From: Nocardia cyriacigeorgica
GTDB lineage: Bacteria; Actinomycetota; Actinomycetes; Mycobacteriales; Mycobacteriaceae
Length of the DNA stretch: 64,000 nucleotides
Assembly (NCBI RefSeq): GCF_010858045.1
Contig: NZ_JAAGVC010000002.1
Span: forward strand, 280,728 to 344,727
Reading direction: 5' to 3'
Shown here: positions 34,410 to 43,898 of the stretch, piece after piece
How the letters are laid out: each line of letters starts with the position of its first letter
Position numbering within the stretch: the stretch's first letter is position 1
Made by a program: the position numbers and the translations under genes
Notes under the pieces: model-generated
Told to the model about the DNA's origin: nothing
Databases searched by the model: none
What the model saw: only the letters and a program-made list of their open reading frames with translations

Positions 34410-37235
34410 TTGCTCGGAATTCTGCTCGCCCATGCCCTGGCCGCTCTGGTGGCGCCGCTGTGCGTTCGGGCGATCGGTCGCAATGCGTTCTATCTGCTCG
34501 CCCTCGTTCCGCTCGGCAGCCTCGGCTGGGTCGCCGCGAACTGGAACGAGACGGTGCGGTCGCGGGTCAGCTGGGCGCCGAGCATCGAGATGAACATCGA
34601 TCTGCGCTTCGATTCGCTGGCGGCGGTCATGTGTGCGCTGGTGCTCGGGATCGGGTCGCTGATCCTTTTCTATTGCGGACGCTACTTCGACGACTCCGAA
34701 CCGAAGCTCGGCATTTTCGCCGCGCAGATGGTCGGCTTCGCCGGCGCCATGTTCGGTCTGGTCACCAGCGACAATATGGTGTTGCTGTTCGTCTTCTGGG
34801 AGACCACGACCGTCCTGTCGTTCCTGTTGGTCGGCCACAACTCCGAACAGGCGCAGAGCCGGCGCGCGGCGATCCAGGCGCTGCTGGTGACGGCGGCGGG
34901 CGGGCTGGCGATGCTGGTCGGCATCATCATCCTCGGGCAGCGCACCGGCAGTTATCTGCTGTCGGATCTGCTCGCCGCCGAACAGCCGCCAAGTGGTCTC
35001 GCGGTGAACGTCGCGGTGATGCTGATCCTGGTCGGGGCGCTCAGCAAGTCGGCCATCGTTCCGCTGCATTTCTGGTTGCCCGGCGCCATGGCCGCGCCCA
35101 CCCCGGTCAGCGCCTATCTCCATGCCGCCGCCATGGTGAAGGCCGGTGTGTATCTGGTGGCGCGGCTGGCGCCGGTGTTCGCGACCAACCCGGTCTGGCA
35201 TCCGATCGTGCTGGTGCTCGGCGGCGCCTCGATGCTGCTCGCCGGGGTGCGCGCGTTGCAGGTCAGCGACCTGAAATTGGTGCTGGCGTTCGGCACCGTC
35301 AGCCAGCTCGGGTTCCTCATCCTGATGGTCGGCATCGGCACGCCCGATGCCGCGCTGGCCGGGCTCGCGCTGATCGTGGCGCACGCGCTGTTCAAGGCCT
35401 GCCTGTTCATGGTGGTCGGCATCGTCGATCACGGGGCGGGCACCCGTGATCTGCGTGCGCTCACCGGCCTCGGGCGACGTGCACCGGTGCTGTACGCGGT
35501 GGCGGTGGCGGCCGCGCTGAGCATGGCGGGCATCCCGCTGATGGTCGGGTTCGTGGCCAAGGAGAGCGCCCTCGATGCCACCTTGCACGCCGACATCCTC
35601 ACTGATCCGGCCCGCATCCTGTTGACCGTGGTGGTGACGCTCGGCTCGATGCTGACGGTCGCCTACAGCGCCCGCTTCCTCTGGGGCGCGTTCGGCGACA
35701 AGCCCGGCGTCACCGAACCGGACTGGCATCGCCCCGGCGTCCTGCTGCTCGGCGCGCCGGCCGTACTGGCCGCGGGCAGCCTGGCCGCGGGCCTGGCCGC
35801 ACCCGGCCTGGACAAGCTGATCAGCCCGTACGCGCACTCGATCCCCGGGGTGCTCGGCACGCATCTGCTGCTGTGGCACGGCTTCACCGACGTCCTCGCG
35901 CTGACCATCGTGATCGTCGCGGCGGGCCTGGTGATCTTCACTTTCCGCGGCCGGATCGGGGAATCTCCACGACCGCTGCTCGGCAACGCCGACCGCGCCT
36001 ACGACGCCACCCTGCGCGGTATGGACAAGCTCTCGCTGCGGATGACGGGCTCGGTGCAGCGCGGTTCGCTGCCGGTCAGCCAGGCGATCATCCTCGGCAC
36101 GCTGATCATCCTGCCGTCGGTAGTGCTGGCCATGGGCACCCGCACCGGGGTGCAGCTGCGGCTGTGGGATTCACCGTTGCAGCTGGCCATCGGCGCGATC
36201 ATGGTGGCGATGGCGCTCGGCGCGACGGTGCTGCGCAACAGGCTGGCCAGCGTGCTGGTCGTCGGCGTCACCGGCTACGGGTGCGGGGTGATCTTCGCGC
36301 TGCACGGCGCGCCCGATCTCGCGCTCACCCAGTTCCTGGTGGAAACGCTGACCCTGGTGGTGTTCGTGCTGGTGCTGCGCGCCTTCCCGGCCGAGATCTC
36401 CGGCTCGCGCACCGCCGGATTCAACGTCCGGCGGGCGGTGCTCGCGGCCTGCGTCGGCGCCACCGTCACCGTGCTCGGCGCGTTCGCCGTCGCGGCCCGC
36501 AGCGCCGAACCGATCTGGCATCGCATTCCCGGCGCGGCCTACGAATTCGGCGGCGGCAAGAACGCGGTGAACGTGCTGCTGGTCGACATCCGCGCCTGGG
36601 ACACCCTCGGCGAGATCTCGGTGCTGGTCGTGGCGGCCACCGGTGTGGCCTCGCTGGTCTTCCGCAGCAGGCGTTTCGGCAGTGCGCCGCGCGCGGTGGA
36701 CGCGCCCAACTACCGGCCGGGGCTGGTGAGCTGGCTGCCCGCGGGCCGGCTGGTCGACCGCCGCGAGCGCTCGATGGTCATGCAGATCACCACCCGCCTG
36801 GTCTTCCCGACCATGATGGTGCTGTCGGTCTACTTCATCTTCTCCGGCCACAATGCCCCCGGCGGCGGGTTCGCCGGCGGTCTCACCGCCGGACTCGCAC
36901 TGGTGCTGCGGTACCTGGCCGGTGGACCCTACGAACTCGGTGAGGCGCTGCCGGTGGAAGCGGGGCATCTGCTCGGTGCCGGGCTGGCGCTGGCGGCGGG
37001 CACCGCGACCACCTCGCTGATCTTCGGCGCACCACCGTTGTCGTCGGCGATTCTGGAGGTCACACTGCCGCTGCTCGGCCACGTCAAGCTGGTGACCTCG
37101 CTGTTCTTCGATCTCGGCGTGTATCTCATCGTGGTCGGACTGGTGCTCGACGTGCTGCGCAGCCTCGGCGCGCGGCTGGACCGCGAGCTGTCCGAATCGC
37201 CGGAACCGGCCGAGGTGCGGGAGGCGACCGCATGA
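34410..37235 (+). CDS. mnhA: Na+/H+ antiporter subunit A fused to B (MrpAB/MnhAB)
   Basis: The 941-residue polytopic protein starts at TTG 34410 with GAGTGAAG upstream. Its first 500 residues are the NuoL/ND5-like proton channel (NMVLLFVFWETTTVLSFLLV, LPGAMAAPTPVSAYLHAAAM, the conserved Lys/His helices). It continues with the MbhD/E region (GAPDLALTQFLVETLTLVVF) and ends with the MnhB domain (ITTRLVFPTMMVLSVYFIFS and GGGFAGGLTAGLAL). Fusion of A and B is usual in actinobacteria. The complex exchanges Na+ for H+ at the membrane and supports pH and salt tolerance. It heads a seven-subunit operon. Confidence 0.95.
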   Translation: MLGILLAHALAALVAPLCVRAIGRNAFYLLALVPLGSLGWVAANWNETVRSRVSWAPSIEMNIDLRFDSLAAVMCALVLGIGSLILFYCGRYFDDSEPKLGIFAAQMVGFAGAMFGLVTSDNMVLLFVFWETTTVLSFLLVGHNSEQAQSRRAAIQALLVTAAGGLAMLVGIIILGQRTGSYLLSDLLAAEQPPSGLAVNVAVMLILVGALSKSAIVPLHFWLPGAMAAPTPVSAYLHAAAMVKAGVYLVARLAPVFATNPVWHPIVLVLGGASMLLAGVRALQVSDLKLVLAFGTVSQLGFLILMVGIGTPDAALAGLALIVAHALFKACLFMVVGIVDHGAGTRDLRALTGLGRRAPVLYAVAVAAALSMAGIPLMVGFVAKESALDATLHADILTDPARILLTVVVTLGSMLTVAYSARFLWGAFGDKPGVTEPDWHRPGVLLLGAPAVLAAGSLAAGLAAPGLDKLISPYAHSIPGVLGTHLLLWHGFTDVLALTIVIVAAGLVIFTFRGRIGESPRPLLGNADRAYDATLRGMDKLSLRMTGSVQRGSLPVSQAIILGTLIILPSVVLAMGTRTGVQLRLWDSPLQLAIGAIMVAMALGATVLRNRLASVLVVGVTGYGCGVIFALHGAPDLALTQFLVETLTLVVFVLVLRAFPAEISGSRTAGFNVRRAVLAACVGATVTVLGAFAVAARSAEPIWHRIPGAAYEFGGGKNAVNVLLVDIRAWDTLGEISVLVVAATGVASLVFRSRRFGSAPRAVDAPNYRPGLVSWLPAGRLVDRRERSMVMQITTRLVFPTMMVLSVYFIFSGHNAPGGGFAGGLTAGLALVLRYLAGGPYELGEALPVEAGHLLGAGLALAAGTATTSLIFGAPPLSSAILEVTLPLLGHVKLVTSLFFDLGVYLIVVGLVLDVLRSLGARLDRELSESPEPAEVREATA

Positions 37236-37380
37236 CCGGGTCAGCGCCCGGAGGAGGCAGCTTGGGTAACCACGGAGGGCGCCCCGGGCATGCGCAGGAG
37301 GGCACCGCATGACCGGGTCAGCGCCCGGAGGAGGCAGCTTGCGTAACCACGGAGGGCGCCCCGGGCATGCGCAGGAGGGC
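37227..37380 (+). repeat. 77-bp tandem duplication between mnhA and mnhC
   Basis: Bases 37227-37303 are repeated at 37304-37380 with one difference (G at 37265, C at 37342). The unit covers the mnhA stop region and the region before mnhC. Because neighbouring frames overlap by four bases (a one-frame step), a 77-base unit adds exactly one coupled cistron. Confidence 0.92.
37232..37312 (+). CDS. 26-codon mini-cistron, copy 1
   Basis: ATG 37232 overlaps the mnhA stop (ATGA) and opens a 26-residue frame beginning MTGSAPGGGSLGNHGG and ending PGHAQEGTA, Gly-rich and hydrophilic. Its stop overlaps the start of copy 2. GGAGGGCAC just before its end can serve as ribosome site for the next start. Whether the peptide matters, or only the coupling, cannot be told. 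Confidence 0.45.
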   Translation: MTGSAPGGGSLGNHGGRPGHAQEGTA

Positions 37381-37389
37381 ACAGCGTGA
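37309..37389 (+). CDS. 26-codon mini-cistron, copy 2
   Basis: The second copy differs at one residue (Gly12 to Arg). Its ATG overlaps the stop of copy 1 and its TGA overlaps the GTG start of mnhC, so ribosomes could pass from mnhA through both mini-cistrons into mnhC without leaving the mRNA. Confidence 0.45.
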   Translation: MTGSAPGGGSLRNHGGRPGHAQEGTA

Positions 37390-37769
37390 GTGTGAACCTG
37401 ACGCTGCTGATCGTCGTCGGCGTGCTGGTGGCCTGCGGGGTGTATCTGATCCTCGAGCGGGCGGTGTCGAAGATGCTGCTCGGCATGATCCTGTTCGGCA
37501 ATGCGGTGAACCTGCTGGTGCTCACCATGGCGGGCGGGGACGGGAAACCGCCGATCAGCGGCGCCACCGATGACGCCCATGAGGAGATGGCCGACCCGCT
37601 GGCCCAGGCCATGGTGCTGACGGCGATCGTGATCACCATGGGCCTTGCCGCCTTCGTGCTCGCCCTCGCCTACCGCTCCTACACCCTGACCACCACCGAT
37701 GATGTCGAGAACGACCCGGAGGATGTCGGGATCGCGGCCACGCGCGAGCAGGAGGATCCCGAGGAATGA
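37386..37769 (+). CDS. mnhC: Na+/H+ antiporter subunit C (NuoK-like)
   Basis: The 127-residue protein has three membrane helices (LTLLIVVGVLVACGVYLIL, MLLGMILFGNAVNLLVLTMA, LAQAMVLTAIVITMGLAAFV) and the NuoK-like acidic residue in DPLAQAMVLTAIVI. The GTG start follows GGAGGG. The acidic tail DDVENDPEDVG is cytoplasmic. Its stop overlaps mnhD by four bases. Confidence 0.95.
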   Translation: MSVNLTLLIVVGVLVACGVYLILERAVSKMLLGMILFGNAVNLLVLTMAGGDGKPPISGATDDAHEEMADPLAQAMVLTAIVITMGLAAFVLALAYRSYTLTTTDDVENDPEDVGIAATREQEDPEE

Positions 37770-39361
37770 TGCTGTCGTCCGACCTGCTGCCGGTGCTGAC
37801 GCCGCTGCCGGTGCTGATCCCGATGCTCGCAGCCGCGACGACGCTGGTGTTCGGCCGGCGTCCGCGCACCCAGCGCCTGGTCGCGCTGATCGCGCTGTCG
37901 GCGGCGGTGGTGGTCTGCGGCCTGCTGCTGTTCCTGGCCGACCGGGACGGCACCACCGCCTTGCAGGTCGGCGCCTGGGAGACGCCGATCGGCATCACCC
38001 TGGTGGTGGACCGGCTCGCGGCCGCCATGGAGCTGGTGTCGTCGATCGTGTTGCTCGCGGTCGCCATCTACGGCGCGGGCCAGAACATTCGCGATGCCGA
38101 TTCCGAGCAACCCACCTCGATCTTCTGGCCCACGTATCTGGTGCTGAGCGCCGGCGTGTCGATGACGTTCCTGGCAGGCGATCTGTTCAACCTGTTCGTC
38201 GGTTTCGAGATCCTGCTGGTCGCCTCGTTCGTGCTGCTCACCCTCGGCGCCACCGAGGAACGCATCCGTGCGGGCGTGTCCTATGTGATGGTCTCGATGC
38301 TGTCGTCGCTGATCTTCCTGACCGGCATCGCCTTGACCTACGGCGCCACCGGCACGTTGAACATGGCCCAGCTGGCGCTGCGGATGGACGAGGTGCCGGT
38401 CGGCATCCGCAATGCGGTGTACGCGGTGCTGCTGGTGGCCTTCGGCATCAAGGCGGCGGTGTTCCCGCTGTCGAGCTGGTTGCCCGACTCCTATCCGACC
38501 GCGCCCGCGCCGGTGACCGCGGTCTTCGCCGGCCTGCTCACCAAGGTCGGCGTGTACTCGATCATCCGCACCTACACGCTGATCTTCCCCGACGGCGGCT
38601 TCGACAATGTGCTGCTCATCGCGGGCCTGCTGACCATGCTCGTCGGCATTCTCGGTGCGATCGCGCAGAGCGATATCCGACGACTGCTGTCGTTCACGCT
38701 GGTCAGCCACATCGGCTACATGGTCTTCGGGGTCGGCTTGGCCAGCCGGATGGGCCTGTCGGGCGCGGTGTACTACATCGCCCACCACATTCTGGTGCAG
38801 ACGGCGTTGTTCCTGGTGGTCGGCCTGATCGAACGGCAGGCAGGCTCGGCGTCGCTGCGCAGGCTCGGCGGGCTGGCCGCGGCGAGTCCGCTGCTGGCGA
38901 TCTTGTTCCTGGTCCCCGCGCTGAATCTCGGTGGGATTCCGCCGTTCTCCGGCTTCGTCGGCAAGGTCGCCCTGCTCCAGGCGGGCGCGCAGAACGGCAG
39001 CGTGCTGGCCTGGACGCTGGTCGCCGGTTCGGTGGTCACCAGCCTGCTCACCCTGTATGTGGTGGCGCGGGTGTGGAGCAAGGCGTTCTGGCGGCCGCGC
39101 GCCGAGGCCACCGAAGGCCATCTGGCCGCCGCCACGCTGCCGACCCTGGTGGAGGATTCCACCGACATGCTCTACGACGAGCGCGCCGATCCCGGCCGGA
39201 TGCCCGCCCTGATGGTGACCTCGACCGCCGCCCTGGTCGGGGTGGGGATCGCGCTCACGGTCTGGGCCGGGCCGATCCTGAACATCGCCGACCGGGCCGC
39301 CGACGACCTACGCGACCGCGGCGTCTACATCACCGCCGTGCTCGGATCGGAGCCGCGATGA
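37766..39361 (+). CDS. mnhD: Na+/H+ antiporter subunit D (NuoM/N-like)
   Basis: The 531-residue polytopic subunit has the proton-channel signature LSSWLPDSYPTAPAPVTAVF with the conserved Pro/Lys region, LLTKVGVYSIIRTYTLIFP and LLSFTLVSHIGYMVFG. It is homologous to the antiporter-like subunits of complex I. Starts and stops overlap both neighbours (ATGA). Confidence 0.95.
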   Translation: MMLSSDLLPVLTPLPVLIPMLAAATTLVFGRRPRTQRLVALIALSAAVVVCGLLLFLADRDGTTALQVGAWETPIGITLVVDRLAAAMELVSSIVLLAVAIYGAGQNIRDADSEQPTSIFWPTYLVLSAGVSMTFLAGDLFNLFVGFEILLVASFVLLTLGATEERIRAGVSYVMVSMLSSLIFLTGIALTYGATGTLNMAQLALRMDEVPVGIRNAVYAVLLVAFGIKAAVFPLSSWLPDSYPTAPAPVTAVFAGLLTKVGVYSIIRTYTLIFPDGGFDNVLLIAGLLTMLVGILGAIAQSDIRRLLSFTLVSHIGYMVFGVGLASRMGLSGAVYYIAHHILVQTALFLVVGLIERQAGSASLRRLGGLAAASPLLAILFLVPALNLGGIPPFSGFVGKVALLQAGAQNGSVLAWTLVAGSVVTSLLTLYVVARVWSKAFWRPRAEATEGHLAAATLPTLVEDSTDMLYDERADPGRMPALMVTSTAALVGVGIALTVWAGPILNIADRAADDLRDRGVYITAVLGSEPR

Positions 39362-39888
39362 GCCGGGAAACCGTGATCCGGATCGCCGTCCTGTGCTGGC
39401 TGGCCGCCGTGTGGGTGGCGCTGTGGGGCCGGCTCAGCGTGGCCAATGTGCTGGCCGGGCTGGCGGTCGGCGCGCTGATCATGGTGACGCTGCCGCTGCC
39501 GCGGGTACCCGTCACCGGCTGGGTGCGCCCGGTACCGCTGATCCAGCTGATCGCGGTGAGCATCTATTACGCACTCGAATCGAGTGTGCAAGTGGCCTGG
39601 TTCGCGGTGCGGCCGGCGCCGCCGCCGATCTCGGGCGTGCTGCGGGTGTACTTCAGCTTCAAATCGGATCTGGTGCTCGTGCTGTGTACCAATCTGCTCA
39701 ATCTCATTCCCGGCACCATGGTGCTGGAACTCGATCGCGAACGCTGCGTGGTGTACGTGCACGTTATGGATGTGGGCAGCGATAAGGCGGTGGACAAGTT
39801 CTACAGCACCACCCGCCGGTTGGAGCGGCTGCTGATCGCCAGCTTCCAGCGTCCGGCGGCCCGTTCGGTACCGGAGGTGAGCGCATGA
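39358..39888 (+). CDS. mnhE: Na+/H+ antiporter subunit E
   Basis: The 176-residue protein begins MSRETVIRIAVLCWLAAVWV with two N-terminal helices and contains LLNLIPGTMVLELDRERCVV, the MnhE hallmark (T-x-x-L-I-P-G-T). The C-terminal part is soluble. It overlaps mnhD and mnhF. Confidence 0.95.
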   Translation: MSRETVIRIAVLCWLAAVWVALWGRLSVANVLAGLAVGALIMVTLPLPRVPVTGWVRPVPLIQLIAVSIYYALESSVQVAWFAVRPAPPPISGVLRVYFSFKSDLVLVLCTNLLNLIPGTMVLELDRERCVVYVHVMDVGSDKAVDKFYSTTRRLERLLIASFQRPAARSVPEVSA

Positions 39889-40145
39889 TCGTCGTCGCCG
39901 TGACGGCCGCGATCCTGTTGGTGGCGGCCGCGGTGATCACCGCCTACCGCACCCTGGCCGGGCCGAGCACCCTTGACCGGGTGGTCGGCATCGACTCGCT
40001 GGTGGCGATGGCCATCTGCGGGCTCGCGGTGTGGGCCGCCTACAGCCGCGACACCACCGTGGTGCCCGCCATCGTGGCGCTGGCGCTGGTCGGGTTCCTC
40101 GGCTCGGCCGCCGTCTCCCGATTCCGCGTGCGGGACGACCGATGA
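39885..40145 (+). CDS. mnhF: Na+/H+ antiporter subunit F
   Basis: The 86-residue subunit has three helices and the conserved YRTLAGPSTLDRVVGIDSL block of MnhF, with an aspartate in D-R-V-x-x-x-D. ATGA overlaps at both ends keep it in the coupled operon. Confidence 0.94.
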   Translation: MIVVAVTAAILLVAAAVITAYRTLAGPSTLDRVVGIDSLVAMAICGLAVWAAYSRDTTVVPAIVALALVGFLGSAAVSRFRVRDDR

Positions 40146-40492
40146 TCGCCATCCTGGACTGGATCTCCGGCATCCTGATCGTGCTCGGCGCGGGCCTGGC
40201 CTTCACCGCGGCCATCGGCATCGTCCGGTTCCCCGACACCCTGATGCGCATGCACGCGGCCACCAAACCGCAGGTCATCGGCCTGAACCTGGTGCTGGCC
40301 GGCACCATCATCCGGGTCTACGACAGCCCGGACGCCTGGATGCTCGTGCTCGTCGGACTGTTCACCCTGCTCACCGCACCGGTGATCGCGCATCTGATCG
40401 GCCGCACGGCCTACCGCGAGCAACGGCACCGCGACGGGTTGCTCGCCGTCAACGAACTGGGCAACGAGTTGGACCAGCGGCCGGGGAACTGA
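40142..40492 (+). CDS. mnhG: Na+/H+ antiporter subunit G
   Basis: The 116-residue last subunit has GIVRFPDTLMRMHAATKPQ, the diagnostic MnhG motif (F-P-D-x-x-x-R-x-H-A), between helices. It ends the Mrp operon. The convergent PAP2 gene stops 81 bases downstream. Confidence 0.95.
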   Translation: MIAILDWISGILIVLGAGLAFTAAIGIVRFPDTLMRMHAATKPQVIGLNLVLAGTIIRVYDSPDAWMLVLVGLFTLLTAPVIAHLIGRTAYREQRHRDGLLAVNELGNELDQRPGN

Positions 40493-40573
40493 GCGGCGGG
40501 CCGGCTACTCGGCTCATCGCGCTCCGCGCCGTCGAACAGCGCTCGACCGGGTGGGAACGAACCCGTGCCGCGC

Positions 40574-41950
40574 CTACTCGGCCGAGGCTCCGACCGATTC
40601 CAGGTCCTCGGCCCGCGCCTTCTGCCGACGGGCGAACCACGTCCCGTGGAACGCCGCCGCCACCGCCGCCAGCAGCGCCAGCACGATGGTGCCCGCGAGC
40701 ACCGGATACTCCGCCATCGGCACGGCCAGGTAGCGGTAGGAGATCAGCAGCGCGGCCAGCACGAGCGCACCGCCTGCGACCAGCCGGATGCGGAACCAAC
40801 CCCACCCCCGCTCGGGCTCGCGCAGCGCCGACTCCACGGTCAGGCACAGCACCGCGCCCGCCACCAGGTCGACGCCGTAGTGGTAGCCGAAGCCGAGCGT
40901 CGCGGCCAGCGTGCACAGCAGCCAGAACATGCCGCCCCAGCGCAGCCAGCGCGGGGCCAGGCTGCCGTCGGCAGCCCGACGGGTGTGCAGGAACACCGCG
41001 AGCGCCCATGCGGTGTGCATCGACGGCATGCAGTTGCGCGGGGTCACCGAGTCGAAATCCAGCGCCGAGGGATTGCGGTCGATCGGCGGCACCACCTGCG
41101 GCCAATAGTTGCCGAGCTGGAATCCGGCGCCGTCGGCGCCGAAGGCGAACATCGGGCCCACCACCGGGAACAGCACATAGATCAGCGGGCCGACCAGGCC
41201 GAGCACCAAGAACGTCCGCACCAGGTAGTGGCCGGGCCAGCGTCCGGTCGACACCACCCCGCGCAGCTGCCACACCGCCACCACGATCGCCGCGGCGGGC
41301 AGTTCGATGTACACCCAGTGCAGCACCGCCTCGACCGAGGGGCCGAGGGTCTCCAGCACCCGCCCCATCACCCAGGACGGGTCGCCGAGCGCGTGATCGG
41401 CGAGCATCACGTATTCGTCGAGCACCTGCGGCTGGGTGAGGATCGTGACGTGCAGCCAGACGTCACCGACCTTGGTGGCCAGGATCAGCAGCGCGCCGAG
41501 GGCCGCCGCGTGCAGGGCATTGCGCCGTTCGACGCCGTCCCAGCGCACCAGGGCCAGCACCGCGATCGCGGTCAGCACGATCACCGGGCCATTGCCCACC
41601 GTGAACGGCTCACCGGCCAGCATGCGCGCACCCGCACAGACGACGTCGATGCCGACCGCCGCGCCCAGCGCGATGATCCGCCGCCGCGCCGGCAACCCGA
41701 CCAGCGCCAGCACCAGGCCGGCCCACGGCACCGTCATCGACTTCGGCGTGCCCGCGTAATCACGCCACAGACTCTCCAGCGGACCTTCGAACCCCTGCGT
41801 GGACGCCACCACCTGGAGGGCGATCAACAAGACGGGCACGGCGGCGATCGCGGTGCCGAGTGCGAGGACCCGAATCCGAGTACGCGGCATGGACAATCGG
41901 GCCGCGGCGCCAACTCTGGAGTTCGGATCTTCGACTAGCACATCGACCAT
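40574..41950 (-). CDS. PAP2-like membrane protein (Aur1/inositolphosphotransferase type)
   Basis: The 458-residue protein has about ten membrane helices. RNCMPSMHTAWALAV and GFGYHYGVDLVAGAVL are the C2 and C3 motifs of the PAP2_3 family (S-x-H and H-x-x-x-D). Related actinobacterial enzymes transfer or remove lipid-linked phosphate groups, including in inositol phospholipid and arabinogalactan pathways; which applies here is not clear. No operon partner on the same strand. Confidence 0.86.
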   Translation of the reverse strand: MVDVLVEDPNSRVGAAARLSMPRTRIRVLALGTAIAAVPVLLIALQVVASTQGFEGPLESLWRDYAGTPKSMTVPWAGLVLALVGLPARRRIIALGAAVGIDVVCAGARMLAGEPFTVGNGPVIVLTAIAVLALVRWDGVERRNALHAAALGALLILATKVGDVWLHVTILTQPQVLDEYVMLADHALGDPSWVMGRVLETLGPSVEAVLHWVYIELPAAAIVVAVWQLRGVVSTGRWPGHYLVRTFLVLGLVGPLIYVLFPVVGPMFAFGADGAGFQLGNYWPQVVPPIDRNPSALDFDSVTPRNCMPSMHTAWALAVFLHTRRAADGSLAPRWLRWGGMFWLLCTLAATLGFGYHYGVDLVAGAVLCLTVESALREPERGWGWFRIRLVAGGALVLAALLISYRYLAVPMAEYPVLAGTIVLALLAAVAAAFHGTWFARRQKARAEDLESVGASAE

Positions 41951-42015
41951 GTTAAACGGCAGGTGAACGTCATCCCCCTGGCCGAGGGAACGTCAGGCGA
42001 CCACGGCCCGCGCCG

Positions 42016-43161
42016 TTACTGGTCGAGTTCCTTGACCAGCGCGTCGACCACCGCGACAAGATCGCCCTGCGCGGCCGCCGCCACCTTGCGCTGACGCTGG
42101 TAGGAGGCGCCACGGACGGGGATTTCGGCCACCGAGGCGAGCTCGTCGGCACAGCCGAGCAGTTTGGCCGTCGGCTCCAAACGGTTCAATAGCTCATCGA
42201 GGTCATCTGTGACGAGTCGCTCATTACTGTCGGCATCCACGATGACGATGGCGTCGAGCCCGTAGCGCGCGGCCCGCCATTTGTTCTCCTGCACATGCCA
42301 CGGCGGCAGGGTCGGCAGTTGTTCGCCGTTGTCCACCCGCCGGTCCAGGTCGACGATGAGGCAGTGGATGAACGCCGCCATCGCGGCCAGCTCTGCACGG
42401 GTGGAGATGCCATCGCAGACGCGCACCTCGATGGTGCCCCATTTGGGTGCAGGCCGGATATCCCAGTGCATGCCGCCGAGCTGTTCGAACACACCGGTTT
42501 TGAACTGGTCGTGCACGAAATACTCGAACTGGGTCCAGTTCTCGAACTGGAACGGCAGCCCCGCGGTGGGCAGCTGCTGGAACATGAGGGCGCGATTGCT
42601 GGCATAGCCGGTGTCGGATCCCGACCACATCGGCGAGGACGCCGACAGCGCGAGCAGATGCGGATACGACAGCAGCAGCGAGTTCAGGATCGGAAAGACC
42701 TTGTCCTGGTGCGACACTCCGACGTGCACATGCACGCCCCAGATGAGCATCTGCCTGCCCCACCATTGGGTGCGCTCGATCAGCTCGTCGTAGTGCGGTG
42801 AGCGGGTGAGCTGCTGGGCCGACCACTGCGCGAACGGATGGGTGCCGGCGCAGAACAGGTCGACGCCGAGCGGATCCGCGGCACGGCGCACCGTGTTCAT
42901 GGTCGCGCTCAGGTCGTCCATCGCCTCGCCGACGCTGTTGTGCACGCCGGTGACGAGTTCGACGGTGTTGCGCAGCAGCTCCTTGGTGACCTGCGGGGTG
43001 CCGTCGTGGGCGCGCAGATCACCGACCGAATCGAAGACCGCCGCAGCGGTATTGGACAGATCGCGCGTCACCTTGTCGACGAGCGCGATCTCCCATTCGA
43101 CGCCGATGGTCGGGCGGGGCGAACCGTGGAAGACAACCCTCTCGATCCCAGCCCCACCCAT
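42016..43161 (-). CDS. Carboxylate-amine ligase, YbdK family (glutamate-cysteine ligase 2-like)
   Basis: The 381-residue protein begins with PTIGVEWEIALVD, has CAGTHPFAQW, the metal/nucleotide block MLIWGVHVHVGV, and EVRVCDGISTRAELAA. These are the GCS2 family signatures. The E. coli member has weak gamma-glutamylcysteine ligase activity. Actinobacteria make mycothiol, so the real substrate is uncertain. A GTAGGAGC ribosome site precedes the ATG, and the gene starts 12 bases after sodC, as with Rv0432-Rv0433. Confidence 0.92.
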   Translation of the reverse strand: MGGAGIERVVFHGSPRPTIGVEWEIALVDKVTRDLSNTAAAVFDSVGDLRAHDGTPQVTKELLRNTVELVTGVHNSVGEAMDDLSATMNTVRRAADPLGVDLFCAGTHPFAQWSAQQLTRSPHYDELIERTQWWGRQMLIWGVHVHVGVSHQDKVFPILNSLLLSYPHLLALSASSPMWSGSDTGYASNRALMFQQLPTAGLPFQFENWTQFEYFVHDQFKTGVFEQLGGMHWDIRPAPKWGTIEVRVCDGISTRAELAAMAAFIHCLIVDLDRRVDNGEQLPTLPPWHVQENKWRAARYGLDAIVIVDADSNERLVTDDLDELLNRLEPTAKLLGCADELASVAEIPVRGASYQRQRKVAAAAQGDLVAVVDALVKELDQ

Positions 43162-43173
43162 GCCGGCACGCTC

Positions 43174-43887
43174 CTACTGGATCACGCCGCAGGCGACCCG
43201 GCCGCCCGCGTCGCCGGTCGCGAGGGTCGCCTGATCCGGGCCGGTCCCGCCGGGATGGCTGTAGCGGCTGGGGATATTGGCGAAGTTGTCCGAATCGGCG
43301 TGGATGATCAGCGCCTTACCGCGGATATCGGACATGCTCACCTTGTCGGTGGTGGTGACCAGGGTGGCGTTGCCGTCCTCACGCACCTGCAGCGAGGTCA
43401 GGTCGCCGCTGGCCGGATGCGCGTTGGCGGCGCCGACCTGCAGGTGGCCACCGGCGGAGAGGAAGTCGCCCGCCGAACCACCGGTGGGTGCCACCGAATT
43501 GGGCTCACACTTGCCGACCTGGTGGATGTGCAGGCCGTGGAAACCGGGGCGCAGGCCGTGCGCCTCGATGCTGATCTTCAGGAAGCTGCCCGCCTCGGCG
43601 ATGTCGGCGGTGCCGACGGTGGTGCCCGCGGCGTCCTTCAGCTCGACCTTGGTACCGCCGGCGGCCGGGGTTTCACCGTGCCCGCCGGCGCCGGTGCTGC
43701 CGTGGCCACCGCCGTGACCGCTCTCGGCACCGGCCGGAGCGGGTGAACTCGTCCACACCGGCGGGGTGGTTCCCTGGACGTCACTCGATTCCTGGCTGTT
43801 CGTGCAGGCGGTGAGGCCGAAGACGGCGATCGCCAGCACCGGGGTCACGGTCCGCCAGGACGGGCGACGAGTTGTGGACGGTGCCAT
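43174..43887 (-). CDS. sodC: Cu/Zn superoxide dismutase lipoprotein
   Basis: The 237-residue precursor has a signal peptide ending in LTAC (lipobox), a Gly/His-rich linker ([15 protein letters not shown]) that could pre-bind metal, and a SodC domain. Copper ligands are in [15 protein letters not shown], the bridging and zinc ligands in [18 protein letters not shown], and the last copper ligand in [13 protein letters not shown] cysteine pair (KCEP...VACG) should form the disulfide. It detoxifies external superoxide. AAAGGAG precedes the ATG. Confidence 0.95.
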   Translation of the reverse strand: MAPSTTRRPSWRTVTPVLAIAVFGLTACTNSQESSDVQGTTPPVWTSSPAPAGAESGHGGGHGSTGAGGHGETPAAGGTKVELKDAAGTTVGTADIAEAGSFLKISIEAHGLRPGFHGLHIHQVGKCEPNSVAPTGGSAGDFLSAGGHLQVGAANAHPASGDLTSLQVREDGNATLVTTTDKVSMSDIRGKALIIHADSDNFANIPSRYSHPGGTGPDQATLATGDAGGRVACGVIQ

Positions 43888-43898
43888 CGGGGAACTCC

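Noticed and set aside
34266..35879. 537-codon minus-strand frame in mnhA
   Set aside because: Gln/His/Arg-rich mirror of a membrane protein gene.
37227..37380. Two-unit CRISPR-like or REP array
   Set aside because: Only two adjoining copies without spacers, and they keep coupled reading frames.
37679..39121. 480-codon minus-strand frame in mnhD
   Set aside because: Antisense of mnhD, same mirror composition.
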